This document shows, piece by piece, positions 50,601 through 61,755 of a stretch of DNA of 64,000 bases. The stretch is from Dermatophagoides farinae (lineage: Eukaryota > Arthropoda > Arachnida > Sarcoptiformes > Pyroglyphidae), in assembly GCF_024713945.1 (NCBI RefSeq), contig NC_134683.1, positions 4,775,501 to 4,839,500 of the forward strand, written 5' to 3'. Made by a program: the position numbers and the translations under genes. The notes under the pieces are model-generated. The model was given only the letters and a program-made list of their open reading frames with translations, searched no databases and had not been told where the DNA came from. The stretch's first letter is position 1; every line of letters begins with the position of its first letter.

Positions 50601-53600
50601 ATTGTAATGCCACATTTGAATCGAAACGTTTTTGGAACGCTTATCGTTTGGATGCAAAAACTGGTTCAACCATTTCATCGATCGATCTATCCGATTTAGA
50701 TTCTTATGATAAAAGTTTTCTTTATGTTTCTGCTTTTCATATTCCACCTGGTTATTATCGATTTGAATTTGGCATCAATATGACATGTCCATATCCACAT
50801 CCAGTATTACCAATGACAACTGTTAGTTCAACATATGTTCAAGTGGTGCCATCACCAATAATGGCATTATTAGTGGAAGGTGCACAATCACGTATCGTAC
50901 GTGGTTGGGGTCAGATGATTAAATTTTCACCAAGAAAAAGTTCAATAGATCCAGATGATGTGAATAATAAAAATTTTGAAATCAAATGGTATTGTCGCCG
51001 GCTACCAGATGAAAGTATTAATAATCTATTGCCAGATGAAAGACAAAATTTTTCTGAACCAATTTTCGATCGTTCAAATTTGGATGAAGAATGGGGTGAT
51101 GATGATGCTGGTGGATGTTTTGGACAAGGACCTGGTCGTATCAATTTAACAAACGACGAAGTGGAATGGAATACCACAGTGTTTCGAAAAGGCGGAAGAA
51201 ACCTATGAAATTGTCATACAAATCATACCTGAAGATCGTGATCCGTCATGGGGTGCAATACAATTGAATATATTGAAACCGAAACCACCATCAGTTGTAG
51301 TTGAATGTCAAACAAAAGCTTTATGTTATCCTCATTATCCTATTGGGCAGAAAATCAATCCAGTTCGTGTAGGTCTTGAAGGCCGTTGTACTGAAACTTG
51401 TGATGGTGAACTAATATATCGTTGGAATGTTTATGGTGTTGATAATAGTACAGAAGTACATCTTTCACAAGCCGATAAATATGTTGTCGGTATTGATGAA
51501 CCAAAAATGGCACTGGGCATAGCCTTTTTTCAAGAATATTATCCTCGATTCAAAGATTTCTTTGTTCGTTTAAGCATCATGAATGAACGCCGCTTAAAAG
51601 GTGAATCTGATATATTTCTGCATATCAATCAACCACCAGAAGGTGGTGAATGTCAATTGAAATATACAAAAACACGTGCATTATTGGATCGTATTATAGC
51701 ACGATGTTCAATGTGGATAGATCCAGAAGATCGACCTATTGACTATTATGGATTCTGGATTCGTAATGTACATGATGGTGTCGTCAGTTATCTAATGTAC
51801 GGTCCAGATAGGCGTGTTCAATTAATATTACCATATGGTAATTTCACTATCGGTGTTGATATTCGTGATAAAGAAGGTGCATTGACCAAAGTTGAAATGG
51901 CAAACATAACAACAACATTACCGACCATTGAAGAATATGATAAATTCATGAATTCCAAAACATTGGAAAAAACCGATGCATCAGGTGATCAAGCATCAAT
52001 GAATATGATGGCACAAGCATTATCATCCTTATTAAATATTAATTTTGGACAACAAAAAAAATTAAATTCAACCTCAACAACGACGACGACAACCACAACG
52101 ACAACGACAACCACAACAACAGCGTCATATGATTATATTGATGAAAATGATAGTGAACGTGAAGCACAAACAAAAGCGAAAATTGTCAAATCAATCAGTA
52201 CAATGATGAATGCAGATACATTGTTTAGTTTGGAACAAATTGGCAGTGCTCTCACTGCATTGGCCGGCAAAGGAAAAGGTGTCGATAATGATGCTAAAGA
52301 GATGATCATTCATCTGTTGAATAAAACCATATCGATTGCTTCAGATATTCAAGTTGAATCACCACAACAATTATTGGATTTCTGTCGATTTGCTGTCGGT
52401 ACAATGGGCGGTATTGTGAATCGAATGTCTGAACAAATCGTTTCCGGCGTTGTATTGCCTACCGATAGATCAAAAGGATGGAATCTTGATTATAGTGTGG
52501 AAGTACCTGATGTTGATGATGAACCAGATTATATAATGGATGCACAAACCTCGGTGGAAGATGCGTTGAAAAAAGCTGTAATTCGTGCTGAACGCCAAAT
52601 TGCGGAATTACAAATTCGTCAGATGATTGAGCTGACAATCAATTTGGTGTTGTCAATATTGAAAAATATTGTTGTCGGTGAAGAACCGATTCAATTTGTT
52701 GCACCAAGTGGACTAGTTCTCACTATTGCTATGTATCCGAAAGGATCGATATCGAATAAAGTGATCAAACATGAAGATTCAACATATATTTTCCCACATG
52801 TTTGTGATATATTAACTGGACAAAATTGTTTTGGAAATGAAACACTGGGTATTCTTGCTGTATCATGGCCATCAATACTTGAATCATATGGTAATAGTGT
52901 TGATTTGTTGTCTGAAGATACGAAAACATTACAATTATTGGTAATAAATGAAACATTGGACATATTGAATGTTCATAATACAACCGAACCGTTTAGTATA
53001 ATTGTGCCAAGAAAATCAGCACAGCAATTGGATACAGAAGAAACTGATCTATCATATGTGGTACCAAAATTGAAATTCTATGAATCAATGGTATATCATC
53101 AGGTAATGGTGGAAAAAGCTGATTCAGCCATGAGTATTGAAATTCGACCAACAAATCCTGATTCAGATCTATTGCTCTATGTGAAATATCGGGAGAAACC
53201 ATTGTTTGATTATTGGGATCTTATCATACCGATAAAAATGGCTAAAAAATCAAAAGATGGTTCATACAACGTATTCCTATCCAATCAGGTTATACGCAAT
53301 CGTACGGGATTCTTCTACGTTGGTGTCGTCGAGATTGATCGCGTCAAAGTTGGCCAATCAAGTGAATCATATATACTGGATGAAGTATTGGTTATTGATC
53401 AACAACAACAATCGGATCGAAATTATAGCATCACCAATTATACATTACCTGGTGCATTACGTGAATATAGTACGAATTATTCGATGAAAATCTTCACATC
53501 TGGTTGTTATTTTTTCGATTATCATCGTAAAATATGGACAGCTGAAGGTTGTACAGTAGAATCGGCAAATTATGCAATGACACATTGCCGTTGTAATCAT

Positions 53601-56600
53601 TTGACATCATTTGGTTCAGGATTTTTCGTCATGCCAAATTCGATTGATTTCTCCTATGTATTTGCAAACGCTGGTTTCTCCGATAATGTTACCATTTATA
53701 TGACAATTGCCATAACATTGACTATTTATGCTATCCTATTGACATGGGCCAGGAAAAATGATGATGAAGACCTAATGAAACTTGGATCGACACCATTGCC
53801 AGATAATAATTCAATGGCAAAATATCTATATGAAGTTATTGTCTACACTGGTGATAAAGATGAAGCAGCAACCGATTCAAAGATTCAATTCATACTGTCT
53901 GGTGAAGATGAAGAAACCGGTGTACGTACATTGGTCGATCCATTTCGTAAAGCATTCCAGAAAGGTGAAACAAATTCATTTGTAATGGCCACAACGAAAC
54001 GTTTGGGCCGATTGAATTATATTCGTATTTGGCATGATAATAGTGGTGAAGGAAAATTCAAATCCTGGTTCCTGAGTTTTATTGTCGTTAAAGATATTCA
54101 AACCGGTGAAAAATATGAATTTATCTGCAATAAATGGCTAGCTGTTGAGAAAGATGACGGTTCTATTGATCGATTGCTTCCGGTTGCGAGTCAAGAAGAA
54201 GCCACACAATTCACACATTTATTCCATCAGACAACACAGAAAAATCTAGCTGATGGACATTTATGGTTTTCAATTTTTATGCGTCCACCACGTAGCCGTT
54301 TCACTCGGGTACAACGTGTTTCTTGTTGTATGGCTTTACTTTATCTATCCATGCTGGTCAATGCAATGTGGTATCAACGCGTTCCGTCGAAACCAACTGG
54401 ATCATCCATTGAAGTTGGTCCATTTTCACTTTCACCCGAACAAATTGGTGTTGGTTTCTTGTCTAATTTGATTGTATTTCCTGTGACATTCTTGATCATC
54501 ATTTGTTTCCGCAAAGCTCGTCTACGTCGATTGCGTCCATCACGTATTACGGAAGCATTGAAAAAACAAAAAATTTATATTGAACAGATGAAAACAAAAA
54601 CATCATCATTGGATCAATCATCAATGAATAAAGCGAAAGGTGAAGATTATACCAATTTGAATCAGAATCAGCAGCAGCAGCAGCAACAACAACAACAACA
54701 ACAAAGAAGAATCATTCGAAAAGAATCGAAACGATTTACATTGCCATTCTATTTTCGTTATGTGGGTTGGTCATTATGTTTTCCTATCAATTGGTGTATC
54801 AATATTTTTTCTATGGGCATATGGAATACAATTTGGTGATGAAAAAACAAGAAAATGGATTACATCATTGATAATTTCATTTTTTGCATCCATACTGGTT
54901 ACACAACCAATCAAAGTATTTCTTACGGCATTAATATTGGCAACACTGTTCAAATCACCAGAAGTTGACATTGATGACAGTGAAGAAGATGAAGATGATA
55001 TCGATCTGTCATTATTGGAAGCCACCAATAATAATGGACAATGGTTGCGACATTCCGATAATTATTCGCATCGATCACAAATGTATCGATCACCGAATGC
55101 AACATTGTTATCAAGGATGAAAGCTCAACGATTGAAAGAGATTAAAATCATATTGATCTTGAAAGATATATTCTCTTATCTTTGTTTCTTGTGGATATTG
55201 ACCGTTATTGGCTATGCTAATCGTGATCCATCAGCATATCTGATGAAAGAAACATTAGTTAAAACAGTTATCGAGGATTCGATCAATAAGATTAATTTTA
55301 TGAATATTCGTACGGCTGATGATATGTGGAATTGGGTGGACAATACATTGATTACCAATCTATTGATTGGTCAATGGTATAATGGTTATAAACCACTTGG
55401 CTTACGTGGTTTCATGAATGATCGTGTTAATCGCATGATGGGCTATGGCATTCTACGACAAATACGTATTAAACCGAATACATGCGAACCGGAAATCTAT
55501 CTCCGTCATGTAATTGATCGTTGTCGTGCATATTCCAGTGTCATACATGAAGATCAGATGAGCTATCTACCAGGATGGCAACAACCATCCGAATGGTCAT
55601 ATGTTAATGAATCGATACCACGAAGTAAATCAGGTCTACTTAATCCATCGAAAAGTCTTAAAGATGAATGGAATTATCGTACATCAAGTGAATTGGATGG
55701 TTTTTCTTTTCTTGGTAAACTAGATATCTATAGCGGTAGTGGTTATGTGATACCATTGAAAGGATCACGTGATGAATTAAAAGCACGAATTGGACACTTA
55801 CTAGCACAGAATTGGATCGATGAACGTACAAGAGCATTGATTGCTGAATTTTCTGTCTACAATGCACAGGCTAACTTGTTTGGTATCGTAACTTGTGTTT
55901 CAGAATTTCAACCTGGTGGTGGTATCATTCCAACATATCGTATCGATGTGGTTCGATTGATGCGTCATCATCAAGGATCAGGAATGTTTGTCATTTTGTG
56001 TGAAATAATCTATTTGATTTTCATCATTTATTTCACTGTACGTGAATTGAAATTCTGGCGTCAACAAGGTTCAGCTTATCTCCGTAGCTATTGGAATTGG
56101 GCCGAGATATTCATCATAATCATGTCATATGTGGCCATCGGCCTATACATTTATCGTATCATATTGACCAATCAAATTTTATCGATATTTCATCAAAGTC
56201 ATGGAAATGGCTATGTTAAACTGCAATATGTTAGCTTGGTTGATGAACTATTTGGTTACATTTTGGCATTCATCGTTTTTGTTGCTATACTGAAATTTAT
56301 AAAATTGTTGCGATTCAACAAACGTATGGGAATCTTGTATGCAACATTGGCACAATGTTCAAAAGATTTGAAATCATTTTCCATTGTATTCTGTACGGTA
56401 TTCTTTGCATTCGTGCAAATGTTTTACGTTCTGTTCGGAGTAACCATGAAAGAATATTCATCATTTATTGTAAGTTTCCCTTTCGATCTATTGATTATTT
56501 CACTAAAATACTTTTCATTTTTTTTTATATTTGCAGAATGCAGCCGAAACCACATTCGGTATGGTGACTGGTAAATTCAATTTCGAATCCATGGTAATTG

Positions 56601-57166
56601 CATCACCATTATTGGGACCATTAGTATTTTTCATATTCGTTCTTTGCACGAGTATCATTTTGGTCAACATTTTCCTCACGTTAATTATTAGCGCATTTGA
56701 AACAGTCAAAAGAGATGTTATGAAACAGGATAATGAATACGAAATTATTGATTTTATGATGAAAAAATTCAAAAGTATGCTTGGTCTTTATTCATTTTCA
56801 TCGGATTTATTTGAAGAACAAATGGATGAAAAAGAACGACAAATGAAATTGATCGAAGAACGTATCGAATCATTACCGGGCAAATTTCAACAACTTAAAC
56901 AACATCTCTTGGCTAACGGTAACAACAAAGATGACGATCATAAACACAAAGAAACAACAAAGAAACAAAATGAACCAATCGTATTGGATGTACGTGGATT
57001 AGATAATCGTCATCGATTATCACGGAAAAATGTTCGATTGTTACACCATATGAGTAGTAATGATTCGATGAATCGATCATCAAAACGAAATCAAAGAAAA
57101 TTCGCTGAACAAACTAGTGGCATACAAAAAGTTTCATTCCTTGATTGGAACGAAGTTGAGGATTAA
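47668..57166 (+). CDS. PKD1: Polycystin-1-like receptor-channel protein (two frame breaks in this sequence)
   Basis: Exons 47668-48630, 48683-49364, 49434-56469 and 56537-57166 encode about 3,102 residues once one surplus base near 51184 and one near 54783 are discounted. Order of parts: a signal peptide; a WSC domain (about 31-116, DCLDFQ to YYMRYYRG); PKD repeats with FGDN/FGDG cores (one near 150-200, others near 530-700); a REJ region from about 901; a Thr/Gln-interrupted GAIN part; a GPS with CYFFD..WTAEGC....CRCNHLTSFG (about 1906-1940) and an intact HL-T cleavage site; a first membrane helix; a PLAT domain (about 2010-2130, YEVIVYTGDKDEA to ICNKWLAVEKDDG); then the multi-pass polycystin channel region, including SLVDELFGYILAFIVFVAILKF and NAAETTFGMVTGKFNFESM. 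A coiled coil (FEEQMDEKERQMKLIEERI) lies in the cytoplasmic tail. Polycystin-1 proteins pair with TRPP channels on cilia and sensory endings. One exon is 7 kb, very intron-poor for this family. The TATA-like box at 47561 fits this start. Confidence 0.9.
51150..51208 (+). other. Frame break 1 in the polycystin-1-like gene
   Basis: The upstream frame runs into TGA at 51206-51208 just after the REJ region. The next frame, open from about 51152, continues sensibly (EKAEETYEIVIQI, then CQTKALCYPHYPIG). Leaving out one base, best placed as the C after TTT at 51185, joins them without loss. No splice sites flank the point, so an intron does not explain it. Confidence 0.7.
54775..54842 (+). other. 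Frame break 2 in the polycystin-1-like gene
   Basis: At FRYVGWSLCF the frame changes by one base. Leaving out one C of the CC at 54783-54784 (context TTTTCC) continues the membrane helix as LSIGVSIFFLWAYG and then FGDEKTRKW, the usual polycystin sequence after the first channel helix. The uncorrected frame stops at 54839. Confidence 0.75.
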
Positions 57167-57201
57167 GAATGTGTACATGAAAATCAAAAATCAAAAATTA
57201 T

Positions 57202-57278
57202 TTTATTATAACCAAAAATAATTTGTAGAAGTAGTGAAACATGAAAATCAAAATTCAAATCGATCAACATAAAATAAA
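57202..57278. terminator. Interleaved polyadenylation signals of convergent genes
   Basis: AATAAA on the plus strand at 57273-57278 (for the polycystin gene, stop 57166) and AATAAA on the minus strand at 57202-57207 (for G-alpha, stop 57283). Each signal lies toward the other gene, so the two 3' UTRs should overlap by at least about 70 bases as complementary RNA. The plus-strand signal ends only four bases before the G-alpha stop codon. Confidence 0.5.
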
Positions 57279-57282
57279 ATTA

Positions 57283-58586
57283 TTATTGTAGATTAATGAT
57301 CGATTTGATATTCTCGTGTAATACGGTTTCTCGCACATCATTGAATACACGTTTAATGTTTTCCGTGTCGACAGCCGTTGTGAAATGCGTATATAATGGT
57401 CGATATGATCGTCGTTGTTCGAAAAGTGTTTGAAGAAATTGTTGCACCTGTTGAAGGTTGAATGGATCACCACTGTATTGGGGATATAATTCATTCAATA
57501 ATTGCGGCCGATGATAATTGTAAAGAATATTGTCCATTGTTGTTATGGACCGTTTTATTTTTTTTGTTTGTTTAAGTTTTTCAGCTAGAAGATCAGTTTT
57601 ATTCAAAAACAATATGATTGATGCATGATGAAAGTAATCTGAATTTATGATCAATTCAAATACAGCTAATGTTTCATCCAAACGATTTACCGAAGTATCC
57701 TTCAACAAGATATTGATCATATTCAATCGATGATACAATGAATAGTATCGATGTGAGCATATTATCAAAACATTGAAGCCATTTTTTTCGCTGTTTACGT
57801 TGACCACCAACATCGATAAAATGAAATGCGACACTTTTATAATCGACTGTATATTCAAGTACAGTACGTGTTGGCACACGTGCATGTAACAAATCTTGAT
57901 TATTCGGCACATAAGTATGTGATGAGATCCTTTTTAGATTACGAAATAGATATGGTAGACCATCGCTCTATGATTTGTTTTGGATTAATTAATCAATTCA
58001 CTCATTTTATACACTATAAACTGTAGACACTTACCAATTGATATTCATTCCGTTTCTGAAATGTTGTCTGAATACCATCGTCATTCCAAATTAGATCGAT
58101 TAATGCCGTATAACGGGAAAAATATTCAAAAGTAATCAAATTATTTGTTTCGGCACGAAATACTAGATCAGCTTTCGATTGTATATCGGCCGTTTTATCC
58201 GACCATGGTATCGATAATTTGGCTCTTGCATCAATCAATACTTTAATACCTTTAAGTATATTGAAGTAGATTACATGTCGTAACTCTTCCAGTTGTTGTC
58301 CTTCACCCAAATTTTGGCCGTGTATTATTTTCATCTGTTTCAGTACGGTACTTTTGCCAGATTCACCAGTTCCTAATAAAAGTATTCGTATCTGTCGTTT
58401 GAGACGATGTTTTTCTTGTTTCAACCATTTTTCGATGCGACGATTTTCTTTCATTTCATCACAATAATCAGAATGGTCATCATCACTATCATCACCATCG
58501 TCATTATTGTTGTTGTTATAATCACCAATACAGGATTTATAACAACGACGATATTTTCGTCGACAACATCTTGGTATGATCATCAT
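57283..58586 (-). CDS. GNA12/13: Heterotrimeric G-protein alpha subunit, G12/13 class (one frame break)
   Basis: Two exons (58586-58035, 57967-57283) give 411 residues if one surplus base at 57699-57700 is discounted. Present are the P-loop GTGESGKSTVLKQMKIIHG, switch I LLHARVPTRTVLEY with the catalytic Arg and the Mg-binding Thr, switch II DVGGQRKQRKKW, the guanine-specifying NKTD, TTAVDT, and the C-terminal KSIINLQ. SSIEYDQYL and the NLQ ending place it in the G12/13 class (fly concertina), which activates RhoGEFs at the plasma membrane. The N-terminus has clustered cysteines (CCRRKYRRCYKSC), candidate palmitoylation sites, and no myristoylation glycine, as expected. An Asn/Asp-rich insert follows. 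The ATG at 58586 is chosen because no in-frame ATG lies upstream. At GTTGAAGGATACT the frame slips; removing one G continues as VEDTSVNRLDE, as in the family. The gene meets the polycystin gene tail to tail, 117 bases apart. Confidence 0.85.
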
Positions 58587-58661
58587 TTGTTTGAGTGATG
58601 AAATCAAACAAAAAAATTCAAATCTTCCGGATTGATTGACAGTGCAAACACTGGTAGCCAA

Positions 58662-59725
58662 TTAACACACACACACACATTATTGTGATTATCATCATCA
58701 TTAAAAGATCACGGATGAATCAAATCCATAGAGCCATTTTTTGATAAATTTTTCTCTCTTTTTCTGATTTAATATCATTTTGCCAGAAAAAATAGATTTG
58801 ATTGACGGCAATCAAAATGAAATGATAAATAAAAAATTTTTGTCGCTCAATGATGATGATGATTTGTATGAGCGATAGTGATAATCAGGATGACACTGTG
58901 ATTGCATTTAAACCAAAACACATCCAACAGCAACAACAACAACAAGTTGATTTTAAATATAATGGATGGATGGAGAAAACAAAACAAATTATCATATAGA
59001 ATTGACACGTTTTATTATCTTAGTTTCAACCAACCTGTTTTTTCTGTTTTTAGGTCTGTGGTAATGTTTACCACTATCAAATTTAACTTTGGATTTCAAA
59101 CTTGTCAATCAGACATCAATATTTTGTGTTTGTTTTCTGATTAGATTATCAAAAAATCAATGATGTTGACATTTTAGTGATGATATGTTTATTATATAGT
59201 TGATTCTTCTGTCTCGGATGATTTTATATAAAAAGCAAAAAAGTTTAATCAAAAAAGATGAACAGAAAACAAACAAACAAACAAACCAAATAACCCAAAA
59301 AGTCCATTCAATGAATCAATGAATAATTAAAAACGATTGAATAATGTTTTTGTTTTTGTTTACAACTAATAGGATTAATCACGCAATTTTTACAATAAGA
59401 ACACAAACACAAACACATTGGAGATAATGAATGCAATGGAAAATATTTGCTGCATATATCGAGGTCGAGGTTCAGTAACATTTTCTTTTCTTCTTGTTTA
59501 TTCCATGCCATTTTAATCATAATTAACGTTATTATTCGTGAAAGAATCACGGTTTGTAAGATTTGTTATCCAGGCACGCCCAAGCATTAAACACTGTTGT
59601 TGTTGTTGGAAAAAATTGGAATTCATTCGAATTCGAACGTTTGACCATCGATGGTCAAGAAATATCATATCGATTTCTCTTTTTCATTCATTGCTAAAAC
59701 AACAACCACAACAAAGACAAAGACA
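58662..59725. other. Divergent intergenic stretch
   Basis: About 1.1 kb between the G-alpha 5' end (minus strand) and the four-helix gene at 59726 (plus strand). It contains CA and ATG runs. No exon was recognised, and both promoters should be here. Confidence 0.45.
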
Positions 59726-60538
59726 ATGATCGATACATTTGAACATCGATTGTTTCGATTATCATCGATAAAACATACTTTATTAGTGGTTTATCTAGTG
59801 TTTATTATGATTTTAGTCATTTCGATTATAACATCTGTTGTATTGCATGGTATCAATCCAATTATGTTCTTATTGACTGTATTCGATCTAAATTCGGTCA
59901 TACAATTGAGTAAAACATTGATAAATCCACCAACAAGTCATCCGGTGGCCCGTGATAATGTAACGATAACGGAAGTAGCCTATATTGTCATCAATCGACC
60001 ATCCGGCGAATTTATATTTGCAGCACTGATATTATACATAACAGCAATATTTAATCAACTGATTGCAATCGTTTCGATCATACGTCGTCATTTATGCGTA
60101 TTGGTTTTCACATTGATCACAAATGTGTTGATATTTTGTATTTCGGTCAACTTTGTAAAAACAAATTTGTTTTTATTGTTGATGGTTGTTATATTGTTGA
60201 CAATTTTATATACGATCATGTTGAAACAGATCAAAACAGCAGTAGGTCACCATCCTCATCATCCACATCATCACAATCAAAATCATTATTCAGCAATTAG
60301 CCATAATCAAAATGCACAACATCAACATCAAAGAAGATCGCCATCATCAACACTGAATCAAAATTATTCTGGCGGAATAAACCCAGTTGATTCAAGTCCA
60401 GTATATCAAAGTCATCATCATCATCATCATACACAATCACCACAGACACCATTAACCACCACCACCACCACCGCTACAGATCCAAAAATATTGGCACCAA
60501 TCATTTATTGTCCACATTATTCTGAAAGTGTTTGTTAA
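59726..60538 (+). CDS. Four-helix membrane protein with His/Ser/Thr-rich tail, family member D
   Basis: A single-exon frame of 270 residues from the ATG at 59726. The helices are HTLLVVYLVFIMILVISIITS, FIFAALILYITAIFNQLIAI, VLVFTLITNVLIFCISV and FLLLMVVILLTILYTIM. A longer loop with NPPTSHPVARDNVTITE, including a possible N-glycosylation site, separates helices 1 and 2. The tail has repeated His and Asn/Gln blocks, a six-histidine run and ends CPHYSESVC. The ATG at 59726 is preferred over the one at 59651 because the next residues, IDTFEHRLFRLSSI, parallel IEDTFGYRFVRMS in the gene at 44841-45870. Unlike the three minus-strand relatives it has no intron. Function unknown. Confidence 0.65.
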   Translation: MIDTFEHRLFRLSSIKHTLLVVYLVFIMILVISIITSVVLHGINPIMFLLTVFDLNSVIQLSKTLINPPTSHPVARDNVTITEVAYIVINRPSGEFIFAALILYITAIFNQLIAIVSIIRRHLCVLVFTLITNVLIFCISVNFVKTNLFLLLMVVILLTILYTIMLKQIKTAVGHHPHHPHHHNQNHYSAISHNQNAQHQHQRRSPSSTLNQNYSGGINPVDSSPVYQSHHHHHHTQSPQTPLTTTTTTATDPKILAPIIYCPHYSESVC

Positions 60539-60573
60539 GCAAAAAAGAAAACAATAATTGATTGTATTGAATT

Positions 60574-60579
60574 TTTATT
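60574..60579 (-). terminator. Likely polyadenylation signal of the coiled-coil protein gene
   Basis: AATAAA on the minus strand about 175 bases past the stop at 60752, in the 213-base gap separating it from the convergent four-helix gene. Its position close to the neighbour's stop suggests another pair of overlapping 3' ends. Confidence 0.4.
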
Positions 60580-60751
60580 CGATTTTTATGATCATTGTAG
60601 CTAAATATATTAAAAAAGATGTTGCAATTTGGAAACTTATTGGAGATGTTGGCCACAAAGTGTTGGTTTTGTTGAAAAATTTAAATTTCGATTATAACCC
60701 AGAAAAAGAAAACCCAATGATTAAATGGAGTCATGATTGTGATGATTGTTT

Positions 60752-61608
60752 CTAATGGTCACCGAATCCATCGCCAGCACTTTCTACATTAGGAGCATCT
60801 ATATTTTTTGGCTGTTTTTTCTTTTTCTTGCTCACCGGTTTTGCTGTCGTCGGTGATGTTTGTGTGTTGGAATTCTTTTTCTTCTTTTTGCCATTAGCAT
60901 CACGTTTAGTTCTGCTAGTTTCATCATCGGCGACTTCCTCTTCTTTCTCATTTTCTGCTGGTTTTTTCAAACTTTTCAGAATCGATTTTCGATTCGAACG
61001 TCTTTTCTGGATTCTATCTCGGAGCGAACTAATTCTGGTTTTCGCAACTTCATCCATCTGTTTTAATGCTGCATTCAATTTATTCAACTTATTGGTCGAT
61101 TCTTTCTTTTCATCAGCCGTTTTAGCTTCGGCTGCTTTTTCTTTTTCCACTTCAATTTCATCTTCTAGGTCTTCACGACGTCTTCGTGCTTCGGTCTGCA
61201 GATAACGTAGTGCTTTACGAAATTCCGATGCACGTTCATCGTGGCCATTACGTGTTTTGGCTAATGTATCCTGAAAATTATCATAAATATTTGTTGATTG
61301 TTCCAATAATGCCTCGGATGCTCCCAACATTCGCATTTGCATATCACGGAATACGCTTTTGAGACCAACATCCTCGACAAACGAACCAAACACATCCATC
61401 ACTATGGCACGAATGTAGAAAAAAGAAATTTTGAAATTTTAAAAAAATTTTAAAGTCAAGTCAACATACCACCACCACCTGTATGATGATCGTCATCACT
61501 ATCGGCATCACGACTACGTCGATTTAGAAACATATCGCGTAGAATTGAACATTCAGAAACGGAAATCATGAGTGCGATAATAATCGCACTGGAATTTGTC
61601 AATTTCAT
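60752..61608 (-). CDS. Secreted basic coiled-coil protein
   Basis: Two exons (61608-61470, 61401-60752) join in phase 1 to 262 residues. The first exon encodes a signal peptide (SSAIIIALMISVSECS), a dibasic-rich NRRSRDADSDDDHH segment and the start of a Gly run. The second encodes a helical, heptad-rich domain from about residue 75 to 200 (ALRYLQTEARRRREDLEDEI, KLNKLNAALKQMDEVAKTRI) and a Lys-rich tail (GKKKKKNS, KKKKKQPKN). It has no cysteine in the mature part. The overall design, a signal peptide plus a long charged coiled coil, occurs among mite secreted and allergen-like proteins, but I do not recognise a specific family. The NRRSRD site could be a convertase cleavage site. Start chosen: the ATG directly before the signal peptide, not the upstream non-ATG frame. 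Confidence 0.7.
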
Positions 61609-61747
61609 GATTGTTGAGAAATGAGAGAAAAAATTCTCGAACAAACTTCTCACTACTTTTTTGATTCAATAATGATGAAGATGATGAAATCAATCAAACG
61701 AAATCATGAATGTAGAAGAATGATCAACAAATTGCAATCGACATATA

Positions 61748-61755
61748 AATTTATA
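61748..61755 (-). promoter_or_regulatory. Possible TATA box of the coiled-coil protein gene
   Basis: Reading the minus strand, TATAAATT lies about 140 bases upstream of the ATG at 61608. Similar AT-rich strings are common in this DNA, so this is weak support. Confidence 0.25.

Noticed and set aside
47668-57166. Splitting the polycystin region into three separate genes at the frame breaks
   Set aside because: The breaks fall inside the REJ/GAIN part and inside a membrane helix, the sequence continues in family order on each side, and removing one base at each break gives an exact codon count to the final stop.
60828-61205. Plus-strand 125-codon frame opposite the coiled-coil protein
   Set aside because: Mirror of the Lys/Glu-rich coding strand, giving Phe/Ser/Leu strings; it has no independent support.
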